From Hemibagrus wyckioides (lineage: Eukaryota > Chordata > Actinopteri > Siluriformes > Bagridae), in the NCBI RefSeq assembly GCF_019097595.1, contig NC_080710.1:6042780-6106779 (forward strand): DNA of 64,000 nt, written 5' to 3'. This document shows, in pieces, positions 23,331 through 36,470 of this stretch. Position numbers and translations under genes: made by a program. The notes below the pieces were generated by a model, which saw only the letters and a list, made by a program, of their open reading frames with translations, had not been told where the DNA came from and did no database searches. The stretch's first letter is position 1. Each line of letters opens with the position of its first letter.

Positions 23331-23490
23331 AATGTAACTGAAAAATATGTAAAATGATCAGAGAGCTGCTAAAATGTGAAGAAAAATCGAATGAGAAATC
23401 TTATCAGTTTGAATGCATCATAATTATTAAACACGATTCTGGAGCTCTAGAAAGAAAAGAATGGAAATGGACACGGAGGGTAACCCTGAC

Positions 23491-23605
23491 CTGGGGATGC
23501 CTGCGAGGTAAGCAATGAGGCGTCGCAGATCCTCCTGTCTTATTCGGTCATGGTTGGACCTGGCTGGGAAAGTGAGAACCGGGCCTCCCCGTCTATCTCG
23601 ACCTC
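23491..23605 (-). CDS. trio: trio coding exon 3 (Sec14/CRAL-TRIO domain, part 1)
   Basis: 115-nt exon bounded by a CTGCAG acceptor and a GTCAGG donor. It encodes GRDRRGGPVLTFPARSNHD, then RIRQEDLRRLIAYLAGIP, leaving two bases (AG) that join the next exon to make Ser. This is the highly conserved first part of the Trio Sec14 domain, a lipid-binding-like fold that in Trio contributes to regulation and membrane targeting (family knowledge). It covers about residues 48-86 and is nearly identical to human TRIO. The acceptor lies just past a degenerate Tc1-like remnant. Confidence 0.96.
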
Positions 23606-23639
23606 CTGCAGAGCAGACCAACACATTACACTCTGACCA

Positions 23640-24190
23640 CTCAGTTAGTCGTCAGTTGGCCTACATGCTCAGATACACATTTCAGTTTCAAAAGCTCAAT
23701 GGGATTCAGGTCTGGACTTTTTAGGTAAGCTAAAGATCATTGCCTTGCTGGAAGACCCACTTTCTTTTTGATGTCTTGATATTTCGCTTCCTCAAGATGC
23801 CATCTATTTTCTGAAGTGTTTCATTTTCCAGCAAAACACAACACGGTGCTATCACCACCCTGCTTTACAGCCGGGACATGTTCTTCGGATTCAATTTTCG
23901 GTTCACCTGATCAGAGAACACTCCTCCAAAAGGCTAGCCATCACCTGTCTGGCTTTTTCATATTCCTTACATGAGAGCCTTTCAGGACATGACATTGCAG
24001 GACTATTTGACTACTTTGGTACATGCCTATAAGCCGTTCACCAGTTTGTTTGGTGGTTGAAATGAACTTTTCAGGTTGCATGGTAAAACAGAACTGGCCA
24101 ATCAGAAGCTTCTAAAAGTCATTAGATATATTTCTGGAATCCTCCAGATTGTTTGACAAGGCAATGACAGTAAAATAAAGCTGAAATAAT
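23640..24190 (-). mobile_element. degenerate Tc1-like transposon remnant
   Basis: Antisense strings typical of fish Tc1-like elements: GGGATTCAGGTCTGGACTTT, 'tgccttgctggaagaccca', 'caccctgctttacagc' and 'cacctgatcagagaacac'. Many differences; no intact ORF. It fills most of the intron between trio exons 3 and 2. Confidence 0.6.
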
Positions 24191-24465
24191 TTGAAATGGA
24201 TTGTTTTAAAATGTCCCTCTGATTATTAGATTATTTAAATAATAAAAAAATGTTTTGTGAGCTCACAGAAGCCCATGACTGTTAGTGTCACTATGATTGA
24301 CAAAGGAGAGAGAAAGAGAGTGTACGCCATCCCTCCCACCCAGTGAGCATGGCCAATTTTGCTCCCTTGGCTTTCGGCCACAGAAGTCTATGGCGTCATT
24401 GGAATTCAGACTTGCGTTGCTGTTCCCCTTGTGAGACGTGTGACGCACATCGTGTGTTGACTCGC

Positions 24466-24540
24466 CTGATAGAAAAGCCACTTTCTCTTTCAGAATGGGC
24501 AGCACCTCGATGGCCTTCATCTCCTCATTTCTGTTGAAGC
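24466..24540 (-). CDS. trio: trio coding exon 2 (start of Sec14 region; GC donor)
   Basis: 75-nt exon after a TATAG acceptor, encoding FNRNEEMKAIEVLPILKEK and then VAFLS. It matches the TRIO/KALRN segment just before the Sec14 domain (human TRIO FRKNDEMKAMDVLPILKEK). The exon must end at TCA-G so that the next exon (GA-GGT-CGA) completes the conserved LSGGRD motif. The intron therefore starts GCGAGT rather than GT. Reading through the donor gives ESTHDVRH..., which is not Trio-like. The upstream junction completes a glycine codon with exon 1 (G|GC). Approximate residues 23-48 of the deduced protein. Confidence 0.93.
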
Positions 24541-27109
24541 CTATAAAGATATAAGAATAGAGCCGTCACACGTTGATAATCATTTCTGCAGCACACACAG
24601 CACCACATACCCACTCTTACATTTGTCACAAGCACACCATTTTATTTTATATCCTCTTCATTAAAACCGTGGCAGTGCCATGACATTCGGTAAAGCACTG
24701 AAGTACTTTTTTTGCTCCCCCGTCTCCTCACCAGATGGCATGATATTAATACCTGAGAAAGGGTTGCATCCACCTGTTTATATGCAAATGTTTATGTACA
24801 TTAAGAACCTGAATGAGAAACAGCTTTCTACTAAAGTCTCTAAACATTAACCATCTATCGGGTTTCTAAATCAGCCCATGTTGCCTCTTTTTGCGATGTG
24901 ACATTAAAAACAATCGAGAGACGAGGAAGCAAACCGCTCCCGGTCGTGTATTATTGATGTTTCTGGATGTGGTCAGCGTGTTTTTTAGTGCATGCAGCTC
25001 CAACCTTGCTGGTATCGATCCCATTAGCTCAGCCAGCGAGTCAGCAGTAGAGTCAGGCATCACTGCCCATTATAATGCATTATGTCACTGAGTTTAACTG
25101 CCCTGCGCCACATGACTTTGGGGAAATGATCATTCGCTGCAGAGAGGTTAGTCAAAAATGAGACAATACATGTATAATGAGCATTAAAAGAATAATAACT
25201 TGTAATAATAACTTTTGATTCTGACCTTCTGCGTTAATTATATGGTCAAATGTTTCCTGTTTTTGTTAATACAGTAAATCAGTACTACCTGATTTGTGTA
25301 ATAGTATTAGTTTGGATAGTTAGTTAGTTTGGAAACCCTCTATGTTATGGTTTGTGAGTGTAAGACTTTGGCTGGTATGGGATATCCAGTGAGTGTGGAA
25401 TATACTTTACGTTTTTTAAAATCTGTGATACTACTTTGCGCTTTGAGCCCCAACACACTTCTTGTATGCATGTGTCCTTAAGCATAAAAATTTTGTAATC
25501 TGTCACAAAATGCATCTGCCATTTCTCACTCAGGCTGGAATAAGTAATACTGTTCTGAGAGCAGTTTCTCCAGAGCGCATAGACAGGCGACTGACATCAA
25601 CAGGTGTCCTCTGCATGGCTGGGAAAGTCACAAAGGGGTTCAAGGTAAAAACTATTACTCGAAGACAGGCGTGCTTACATGAACAAACCATAGCTGAGAC
25701 GCATGGCATCTAAGAAGTCGGATACACACTGTCATCGGCTGCCACTTTTAAAACCACAATTGGTCTACTGGGGCACTGATAGGCTTCCAGGCTATTTCCG
25801 GGTCAGCATATTGTATGCTGTTTCAAACCTTAAGGCAAGCTAATAAGACACCAAAGACTCTTCCTTTTGAAGGAAATTCCAGTAAACAAAGATAAAAATT
25901 GCTGTACAGAACGAAGCACCATACATAAATGTCAAACCAGTGGGCAATGATGAATAATATGTGTCATTTCCACGTACAGCTATAAACAATGAAGCCGAAG
26001 CGCACAAATGTAATAGCTTAGGGAAGGTGGGAGACATAAATCTTTGGTGTGAGCTGTAATATCTTAGTCACATAACACAGAGCTAGGATCAGCAAGATAA
26101 TACACAGGAGGGTCCTGCGTATCTGATTTTTAAAAGCACTTATGTTCAGACATTTGAAAGACAAGCCTGCATACTGAATAAATGCATAAGAATAAAATCT
26201 TTTGTGATGCTAAACAGCACTACGATAGCTATAACAACATGGTCTCTATTCATGTTAAAAATGCAAAACCACAATTTTACCTCAGGTTTAACCATCAGCA
26301 CACAATATAGAAAATTGTATTCCAGTTTATGTTGGATGGCATTCAAACAGTTTTTAAATGATTTCTGAATGTTGCTTCAATGTTGCTACATCATTCTTAC
26401 TGAAACTAAAATCAGATCCTGGCTAATTACATTATGTATTAATGTAAGCACTCACAAGACGAGACTGCATGCTTGCATCAATCAATATTAGTATATAAGA
26501 TACTGAAATAAATATAGCACACTTTATGCTAACAGCATTATAACAGATATTAATAGAAAGCAATGACCAGCCTTGTAATCCTCACCTTGCTAATGCTACA
26601 GTAAAAACCAGTAAAAAAAAATCTTTACCTCAGATTTAGCTTTTAGCATCAAAACAAAAATATTGTATCCGTGCATATTTTTGGATGAATATAATTAACA
26701 TGAATATATTCGAATCATTGATTTTAAACATTTCTTAATGTTCCTACTATGTTGTATCATTCTGAACTACTAATGGCTAATAACAAATAAAAGCTAACTA
26801 GGGTCAACCATAAACCATTCAGGTGTTCACAAGATTAGTTACATTCTGCCTTTACAATTTGTCTGTCTCAATCATTATTAGAAAATAATATCAAACTGAA
26901 TAAATGCTGTAATCTTTTGTAATGTTTAAAGCATTCAACAGATGGTAATAGTGCTAACTAGTGCTGTAGTCTTTACCATGCTAATGCTAAAAACAATTTT
27001 ACCTCAAGTTAAAAAAGAATTAGTGTTATTTTAAAGAAGGAATATATTATTGTAAGGAATTCCTGCTAACTTATTTAGATTCTAAGAAAATTTTTAACAT
27101 ACTAAGAAC

Positions 27110-28153
27110 CAGTGATGGGCCGTGCATTTCACACCTAGGCCTTCACTGGTGTCCTTCCTGAATTAATCCACCTCCATAGCATCATTATGATGCCACGGCA
27201 ATAGATACTAATCACCCGTTAAATAGCAAAGTAAAAAAGAAATTAGGCTACAGTATTTAACACCTCACAAGGAATAGTCCATTTTATTACGGTTACTTTT
27301 CTCAAAAAAGACATTCTTGATGCCGTATGCAGCAAACTGCAATCTCCGGAGGACGCAGCATCTGAAATGAGACGCAGCGAATATAGAACAGTGCGCTGTC
27401 ACAGGCTCTTGTAGCGAACATGAATTACATTACATATAGCAAAAAAACAAATTAACACAATTCAGTCCCACAAGTTTCCTTTCACTGCAGCAAAAAAAAA
27501 AAACACAGTTGACCCCGGGGATCTGGAATGAAGGCCCAAGAAAAACCAAAAGCATAAATGGTTCTTGAAAAAGCTTATCAACTATTTTGAAGAATCAAAA
27601 GGATTTTCTTGAAAAGTCCGCCTTGAAAATGCATTTGTAAGGATGTCTGCGACCAAATCGATTTCTTCTCCTCTGTCAGCCATTGTGAGTTAAAATATAT
27701 ATATTTTATTTAGTTTGTGCGGTTCGCTGCCTCTGACTACTCCAATTATACAATCAAAAGACGGGAAATTGCTGACGTAATTGTATGCCTGCTAGATCGC
27801 CCCAGTGATGCCAACTCGAAATCTGATTGGTTAATGGAACAGTTTCATTGCCACTTAATTTAAGTTCCGGGCGCCTGCACTATTAATTCTGAAGGCCTTA
27901 CGGCCGAGCAACACATGATGTCAGCCTCTGTCTGAAATATGATTGGATAAATACTCTTATCATAAATATACACTACTGGAAGCAGCGCAACCAAGAGAAA
28001 AGCTATGAGATGTAGAGAATAGACTATTGGGAATAATTTAATACACATTCATGGAAAAATATATTAAATATATTAACATGCAAGTCAGTGATTCAGATCA
28101 CTGCTGTTTAGGCCAGCAGAGAAGGCCTTGCTGGCCCTGACGGTCCACCACTG
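27110..28153. mobile_element. non-autonomous hAT-like DNA transposon with 8-bp target duplication
   Basis: Left end CAGTGATGGGCCGT and right end (reverse complement) CAGTGGTGGACCGT form terminal inverted repeats. Both sides are flanked by the identical octamer CTAAGAAC (27102-27109 and 28154-28161). An 8-bp duplication and CAG-type ends are hallmarks of the hAT superfamily. The 1044-bp interior has no long ORF, so it depends on a transposase made elsewhere. Confidence 0.85.
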
Positions 28154-31100
28154 CTAAGAACTGGCATTTAGGTAGCACTTCTAAGTGTCCCTACAATATT
28201 AACACAAATGGCTATCACTGCTGTTAATGAACAAATGTAAGCACCAATGATTAATACCTTTGCTTTTAGTCATGAAGAATTCAAAACCTGATAGTAAACA
28301 AGTCACATTTGAAGTACAACCTATTTAACCTAGCTGCAAAGTGTGTTCATTAATCTGCTAACTCTTCCAATTAACTGCAAAGAGCTTTACAAACAAAGTA
28401 AAGAAGATCCAGCTTTTTTTTTTATCCCCATGTGATACTCAAGTAATCAGCCCACAAATTTGGCCAGTATTATCCGCACTTCATTTGCAGCTCATGAATA
28501 ATAAAATGATAACTCTCTGCAGGATGCTAGGCTCAATTTTCAGTGCTAAGTGCTCCGAGTACAGAGGGTCACTGTGTGAAGTGAAGCATTGAAAGCGTGG
28601 TCATTAAAGATGAGCTCGTTTTACAAATGGGAGATTTGACTACAGTCTAGAAGTCATGGAAATGTTTTTTGGGGTCCAACACTGTGCACCTTCATGCTGT
28701 GTTAAAATCTTTCAATTCACTGCAGTGAAGGCAAGATCAGACAAGACCAGGTTGCAGGGGTTCTTCTTATATAAGATCTTCTTAAAAAACTCCTGCTTGA
28801 ATATGCTACAGGCCAGCAGGCTTGAAATACAGTAGATACATATATAGAATAAAATTATAGCTAAAGAGTCATCCCCTGTTGTCAGAAATACAAGTACTCA
28901 TTCAATTCTCTTAGTTTTTATTAAATTACTGGCTTTTTGGGTCCAATTGTGTTCCACGGAGGTTTGCACTGATTTTTATAATCTCACAGAAATTCAGTCT
29001 GATCACATTGCTATTACTGACTCTCGACTATCTGCATGCTAATAGCTAGCTGACACAATACAAACTTCCGGGATAAAATATAAAGTGTACCTATCAACAT
29101 ACAGACTACTGTGTATTGCGTCTTATTCTCATTTTTGTATCTGCCAGACACTAAAAAGTCATCGTACTACTTTAATTCTAAAGAAATTTAGTGAAGTAAT
29201 ATGTAAAAATCTAGCAAGTAGATAGTAGATTTTTCATGTACTGCAAAGCTGAATTTACTTCAAATAAAACTAGTCTGAGAAATTAAAAAGGTACATCTCA
29301 GAACTTCCTCCAATGGTGTCCTTTGATTCAAAAAATTTTGATTAAAGTTCCTGCCATGTAAGTAAGTAATATGCTTACAAACTGCAAAGAGGCTCCATCT
29401 GAAATAAAGCCATAGCAGTTAAGTACAGATCACTCTCAGTGGTTCGTCAAAAGTTTTCATTTTGCCCTTAGCAGGTCTGAGCAAATGAGGCGAGACTGGT
29501 GTTTACAGCCGAGACAGCTAACAGTGGGGAGGGGGGGGGTATTCTACACTCCCTAACATAACAGTCTGCTTGCTTGATTAAGAAACAAACAGAAATGGGT
29601 TAGGTGTAGACCAATATCTTCAGCCCAGACCAACAGCTATAATAAAACCGACAAAACAAGGCCACGACATAGTTTATGTAGTCTGCTATTATAAGGTTTA
29701 ACCCATATTCATTTAAGAATACACTAAAATACAAGGCACCAAAGCAGTTTTTTTCCAGGTGTTTGTCTAGTACTACTTAATAACAAGCCAAGGCGTCCAT
29801 CACCAACCATCAGACCACAAGTCTCACCACCACTTGCTCTCAAAACTAAGCTCTAAGGTGTTTCCTGTGTCACCACAGCAAGTGGTCAAAAATCGCAAAT
29901 ACTAACGGCTAAACTGTACATGTTCCCCACTTCTGCTGTCTATTTCAATTTACAACAGACAAACTGAAAGACTGTCTCACCCAATCTCCAAAATTATTTC
30001 CTGAAACAAAGACTTGCTTTAATCCAAGTAACATCATTATTAAAGAAGATATATAAGGGAGAGTCTGTATTAACAATGCGGTTTAAAAGCATACTGTGTT
30101 TTCATCTTTCTGGTATCATTCCCACTTCAAATCTTTAAAAATAATTGTTAGCTACACATGGGTGACAAATTAATGGAAAAACCAATAGCTCTGTTATGCT
30201 TTTCAAATTTCTGGCAAGATTTAATTCTGTAAAACTTGTCTCTTTAATCATATTTAGTATGTCATATATTGATGAAATCTAATTGGTGGTGCAATTTGGT
30301 GTACAGTGGGTATAGGAGGTATTTTTCTGCAGCCCTGTATAGCTTGGCATGCCACTCAGGGTGTCTGGCTTTATGCTCTTCTGCCTCTTGGGCCCCCTGT
30401 ATAATCTAATTGAAATGGAAACTCTCTAGATGTGTGTACTGGCCAGTGCTTGGCTCCATTTCCTACTTTTTGGCTCTGGTCTACATATAGCTCAGCCTCT
30501 GAGGTAACGATGTGCCATTTTTGCAGCTTCGGGGACGCTGGATAAGCAGGCCAGGCCTGGGCCGGGTCTCTGATCCCACTGCTCATCTCATTCTGCCAGT
30601 CCGCATCAGTCTTCAGCCATCACCATTTGTTGAACGAGGTAGCAAGCATCCCAAGGACAGTGGTGATTGTAAATCATACAAAATCTGCAAAACTATAGCC
30701 CCATAAAACCACTCTAGAGGTCAGAATCTGGCTTTCTAAAATCTATAATAAACATCATTCTACAGGAAACCACAGATATCATAACTGTCCACTTAAAATC
30801 TGAACTGAAACAGAAATCTTATAATGTCCAAAGAGCAAGAAAGAAGTCATGATTTGCTCATTGTTAATGTGTTGAAAAAAAATTGATTTTATATTGGAAT
30901 AATATGAACCTAACTAGAGACATGAAGCTTATATTTCACTAGTAGAAAGAAAGATGAGTGATACTGCTGTCTTGATGTTTACACACCATACTGCAGATTG
31001 GTCTTATGAAAGCTTAGGGGTCCAAGCACCAAAGTAATGTGTTCTATTAATGGTAAGTTCCAGAACAGAAAGCTCTGTGGCTAAATATTATCTGTGGTAT

Positions 31101-34100
31101 TTATTTTACAAAAATAAAACCTTCTATAGACTCCTGGGATTTTACAGTCTATAGAAAATGCCAAAAGTCTTTTATTTAAAAAAAAACAAAAAACAAAAAC
31201 AACTCAAACCAACTCGTCTGGCACCACCATCAAAGTCACTGAGCTTCCATTTTTCCCTATTCTGATGTGGTCATATGATTAGAAAGTGTGACATCAAAGG
31301 AGGATGTCAAGGATACAGAAGGAAAAGGAAATGTTCATAATTATGTTTTAACTACACAATTTGAAGTTTGTCTATACCCCGAATCTATCAGTCATCAGTA
31401 TATGTACTATCCATATCGAGTTCAGCTTGAATTTCAGTTTTTCACACAGGAATTTTATACACAAACAGAAAAACACACTGAAAAACCAAACAAGTCTTCA
31501 AATTCCCTGCATGTTAATCATGAAATCAAACACAACCATGTTGAAAACTAATAAAATAACCTTGCAACAACTTTTCATTTCTCCCAAATTAGCATTCAGG
31601 GTAGGCTTTTTTTAATCCTACTCGTGTGTGTGAGTGTGCGTGTTTGTGTGAGCTCACTTTAGCTCATTTCTCTCACACATCAGCGCCTCTGAATGTGCAC
31701 TGTACCTCACATGAGTTACAGCTCCCTGGGACCGTCCCTCCATTTCCAGCCTACATTTCTCCCCCTCTCCCTGGCCTCTTCTCTGGCAACCTTTCCTGCC
31801 TCGCTCTCACAGCAGCTTTTTTTATGGACCTTGTTCACAAGCCTTGATTGCTTCTTGTTTTACAGTGGCGGGACACGGCCCGAGTGTCCCCCCGAGGACG
31901 GCTTGGTTGTCAGGTCGAGATGAGGTTATGCTCTCATGTGTCCTCTGGAAATGACATGGGCGATGCAAAATCCCTCCCAGACCCCCTACCCAAGACGTAA
32001 TTTCATTTTGCATTGCCATCCGTATGACGAATGGACACTGTTTTCCCAAGCCACACTGGCTTCTCTGGTATTCCATGGCAAGAAGGTATTGATTCCTCAA
32101 CTACAGTACGGGAACTGCTGTTTATAGCTACTACAACATAAATGATAAGAGGAACAAGCTAGGCTTGTAGATGTACCTCAACATTATATATAACTGAAAA
32201 AAGCACGTTTTTTGTTAATAAATACAAATTTGTAATCATTAATCGCATAAGATTTCACATGCCAGAGCACTTCAGTTCAGTGAGCACTGTAAATAATTGC
32301 TGTGATATAAAACAATACAACTCCAGGATGCACTTACAGTATATAGGGAAACGTATCTCTGGGGTAGTAACAGTAACTTCACTTCACACTAGGCCTTGCT
32401 GTTGTTGCTTATTTTCCTATAACATCAAAACCCAAATAGGTTTATTATTTACATTTATTTGTTCTGGTGTAAAAAAAAAAAAGAAGAAGAAGTTGCTTTT
32501 TGTTGCTTGGCACAATCTTTGCTCTAGCAATCAACCCAACTGGCTGCATACAATGAAACAGACAAGCAAACCAGACAAAACGGCAACAGAGTATGTATAA
32601 AACGGTAATTGAGTTTGTATAGTAAATAAAGACCTAATCTTTTAGCAGTCTTAAAAACTAAATATTGGATGCGCCAGAATTCTTGACCACTCTATTCTTT
32701 TCTTCAGCTGTCCTTATCGTTAAATCTTCTCAGCAATATCTTATTTGCCATTGCTCAAGCTCAGTATGGGTGAACCACAGGAAGTCACGATACCTGAGAG
32801 CCGGATGAGCCTCATCCCAGCTTGGGCGTACTTCCAACTGTGCGCATCCACATCAGTGCCCATGCTAGGAATACATCTATCTATAACATCCCGTACGTCT
32901 GCTACCATAGCCAGACTAGTGGAACTGTGGAGACTTGGTTTAAAAGAGGAGGTAAAATGGGCAGTATGGGAAAGAAATGGCCCTGCTATAATGGCCATTA
33001 CCACTAAGAAAGGCGGTACAACTGTAATTCACCTCCCTTAGTCTGTAACTTAGTGTCTCACAGCTGCAAGAAAGATTTACTGCTGGGACTGTGGGTGCAT
33101 GTGCTAGCGGTCTGGGACTCCATGGAAAAGGAAAGCTTGGCAGGCTATCCCGAGTCAAAATAGCTTTTTTTGTTTTTGTTTTGGGTAATATTTTTTTTTT
33201 CTTACAAAGTTTGTACATTTCTTATTTTGCTTGTCAAACACATTAAATGTAGACCACTGACTTTCAACTTCTGGTGTTTGGTTTCTCTTTAAAGCTTAGT
33301 CAGGGTGTCTGTGATTTCTTTAAATATGTCGTCTCAGGGATGGAAATCACAACCTACCATTATCAAAGAAGCTATATTTATTATTCCGTTCTCAAAACTA
33401 GTAGCCTGATCCGATGCAATCAGCAGGTTTAATCCAAACCACAATCATGTAACAAGCCAGGTCTTAATGTTTTCATGAAGTCCAACCTAATATTTATCTA
33501 ATGTTATCTAATTCTTGATTTGGTCAGAGTATTTGAAAGCTGTGGGCAGATTAAGCTGGACTAAAAGCTTCGAAAGCACTTCAAATGAGAACAGAAATTC
33601 ATCATTATTTTCTCATAACCTGCGCACAACTACTTGCTAAGATGTAATGGCTTTAACTGTGTGTAATCTGCAAGCGTTTGCAACACAAAATCCATTTAGG
33701 AAGAATGCGTGAAGAATCACTGAGAGTTTACAGAACACTTTTTTTTTAACTGCACAGATCCAAGCAAGCTACAACAAAATATTCTCTTTATTTACGTTAC
33801 CTTTTTCTGGATACTGGCCATGCTCCGTGAGACACCTCTGTCTGTCTCGCATGAAGCCTACATAGAGGAAGCGAAAGAATACGGCAAAACTTTCCATGTC
33901 CGTTTCGAATAAGCAAATAAAATCATAAATTACAGCATGCTATCCACAAAGTATGATCATTTAAAAGTCTGAATACAACCAAATTGTTATAATCTGTGGT
34001 AAAGTTCTGCTGATTTGTATATCCCTTGACGCTGGCCTTCTTTCTGTGTCTGCGAGTCACCATACAATAAAGCCCCTAACTTAAAAATAGGCTGAGATAC

Positions 34101-35985
34101 TTGCTGAGTTTCTGTCACTGGTAGTGTCAACTGCCCGTCATGTGAAAAGAGAGGGTGGGAAGAGGGATAGCGTGGAGGGAGTACATTACGGTGGTTACGG
34201 AAAAGGGACACGCAACTGCACACTGGTGGCATGCTGGAGTGTCATCCAGCCCAAATCCCCCTTTCCATAATCAGGTGATTGTCCGTGACTGCCACTTGTT
34301 TAATTATAACCCCAAGTTGACACAATGGGATTTAGTTTGCCCTTTTCTGCCAAGCCTCTGCAATGACCTCGGTCGTCACTGGCAAACGATTCAGCTGCTA
34401 CTGCTGAGAAATCCCCTATTCTCTGCAGGAGCACACGCTGGATGACTGGCTCACTGTTTCAAAACAACTTTAAAAGCAGGGACAACTCCACATGTGTCAG
34501 CTGAAGCCAAACTTAGCATTGACTTCTGGGCGTTCCACAAGGCTCTATCCTGGGTCCGTCCATAAAATGCTCTCTGTAAACAACAAACCACTGAGGCTCT
34601 AAGAAAAATAAGCTCAATTCCCTAGAACAGACAGAACCATATATTTTCTGAATAATGCTACTATTTTCACACAAAAAAGGCATTTTCATGGAAACCCAGC
34701 TGCCTCCAAACAGACCAAAGCCTATCAACCAACTTTTCGATCAGGTTTTAATTCAAAATAACTATGTTCCAGATACAAATCCTTGTTTAATCGTTAATAC
34801 TCATTGCTGCTAATCCTTAATGATTAACCTTAAGCAAGAGACACTTCACAACACATGCACTTTACTTTCTGTATAGAACAGTTGCCCTGCTGGTATGAAC
34901 ACATGGCGTTAGGGACAGATGATGAGGGAGCGTTGCACTGCATTAAATGCATACAGTGCACATTTCTACTTTAATGGTCATGCAACCTCGCTGAGTTGGA
35001 AATTTTCACCAGGAGAGAATCTGGATTGGGATCAGAACTTTTACAAAGTTCTTTGTATACACTGTATACAAAATACACTTTTTTCTTTGCATGATTAAAT
35101 AGTGAGACACTCTACAATGTCTATCATGGGCATTAAGATACATAAGTACTAATATAATTGCAGCACAACTTATTATAAAATCCAGCATAGTAGCGTCACA
35201 AAAATACATTTCTATGGAAATTTACACAATTATAGGGAGTTACACAATGCTAGTTACTGCTTTTATGCTCTTTTTTTTATTTTATTTTACAAATTTAGAA
35301 TCAAAGTTTACATATTTATATGCGAAGTTTGCATAATGATATAAAAAATTCTCTGTATTTATTTATGAAGATTATGTATTTAAATATGTTGTTTACATAT
35401 TTATATACAAACTTATTTATATAAGAAATGTACATATTTATACACAAAGTTTATGTATATATATATGTATAAAATGTATGTATTTATATACAGAGTTTAC
35501 ATACTTATGCCCAAAGTTTAGGTATTTATCAGGCATCAGTGTTGCCCAGAGGAAAGTTGTGAGATCAACCATCAAGTTGAAACAGATTAATTCGTTTTAC
35601 ATTATTTCCTATGGGGAAAAATAATTCAGTTTTCAACCAAAATGGTATTCGACCAGACTTTTCCAACGAATTAAGGTAGAACACCGAGGTACCACTGTAC
35701 TTGTTCTATTTCACAAACTATAACAAACTGGTAGGTTCATTTTATCCAAGCTAAGAATATATAAATGAACCTTGTAAATTCGTGTGGTCTTTGTCCTGTG
35801 AGCTTTATATCTAACCACTGACCTGAGGCAACTTTTTGTTGAGGCCAGAATTTTATGTTGCATTCCACTGGATCCCAGTCTCGATACTTAAAGATCTCTG
35901 TAACCACTAATGCAAGGTTTAAAGCAAGAAAACCCTGAAAGATCTCAAACTCAGCAGGAGCAAGGAAGATAACATGCCCTTGAGG

Positions 35986-36470
35986 CACATCCATCCATTT
36001 TCAGTACCTTCACTCTACACAGGGTTTCAGGGAACCTGGAGCCTATCCCAGGGTACTGGGTACATGGCAGAGGACACCCCATATATTTTCTGGAGATGTC
36101 AATCACTCTACAATGAGCCTCCTGGTGGTCCAGCGGCAGGGTCCCGCACTCTTGTTGCCACGCTCTTGGTTTGATTCCTGACCCTGAAGAGTTAACTCTC
36201 AGTGCCGGTCCCAAGCTTGGATAAAATAGGAAGAACATCGGGCGTAAAATCTGTGCCAAATCAACGCATGCGGGCCAAATGATCCACTGCGCTGACCCCG
36301 AACAGGGAGCAGCCGAAAGAACAACAACAACAACAATCAGCCTACAGTAAAAGTATTGTCTCGAACTGGGGGCAGGAAACCAGAGTACCCAGGGGATACC
36401 CCAGAGTTGAGGCAGGAATCGAACCCCCAACCCCCCAGAGGTGGGGAGTGCGAAGGCACTGTTCCCCTTT
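35986..36470 (-). mobile_element. Mermaid-type SINE (minus) interrupted by a second SINE
   Basis: The outer element reads, as the reverse complement, with the B-box-like GGGGGTTCGATTCC (36415-36430), then 'ggtactctggtttcc', a break, 'gattgacatctcc', and the tail to about 35986. The two halves are contiguous in the consensus once the 36113-36334 insert is removed. Confidence 0.7.
36113..36334 (+). mobile_element. tRNA-derived SINE inserted in another SINE
   Basis: A-box-like TGGTCCAGCGGCAGGG, B-box-like TTGGTTTGATTCC, internal GAGTTAACTCTCAGTGCCGG, and the end GAACAGGGAGCAGCCGAAAG followed by ACAACAACAACA. It is flanked by 12-bp near-identical repeats AATCACTCTACA (36101-36112) and AATCAGCCTACA (36335-36346), consistent with target-primed insertion. 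Confidence 0.75.

Noticed and set aside
32745..33041. 98-residue plus-strand ORF in trio intron 1
   Set aside because: No recognisable domain, no convincing acceptor/donor pair, and overlapping ORFs on both strands. Left as an unexplained but unsupported ORF.
35951..36430. 159-residue minus-strand ORF
   Set aside because: It covers two nested SINEs; the reading frame has no protein-like content.
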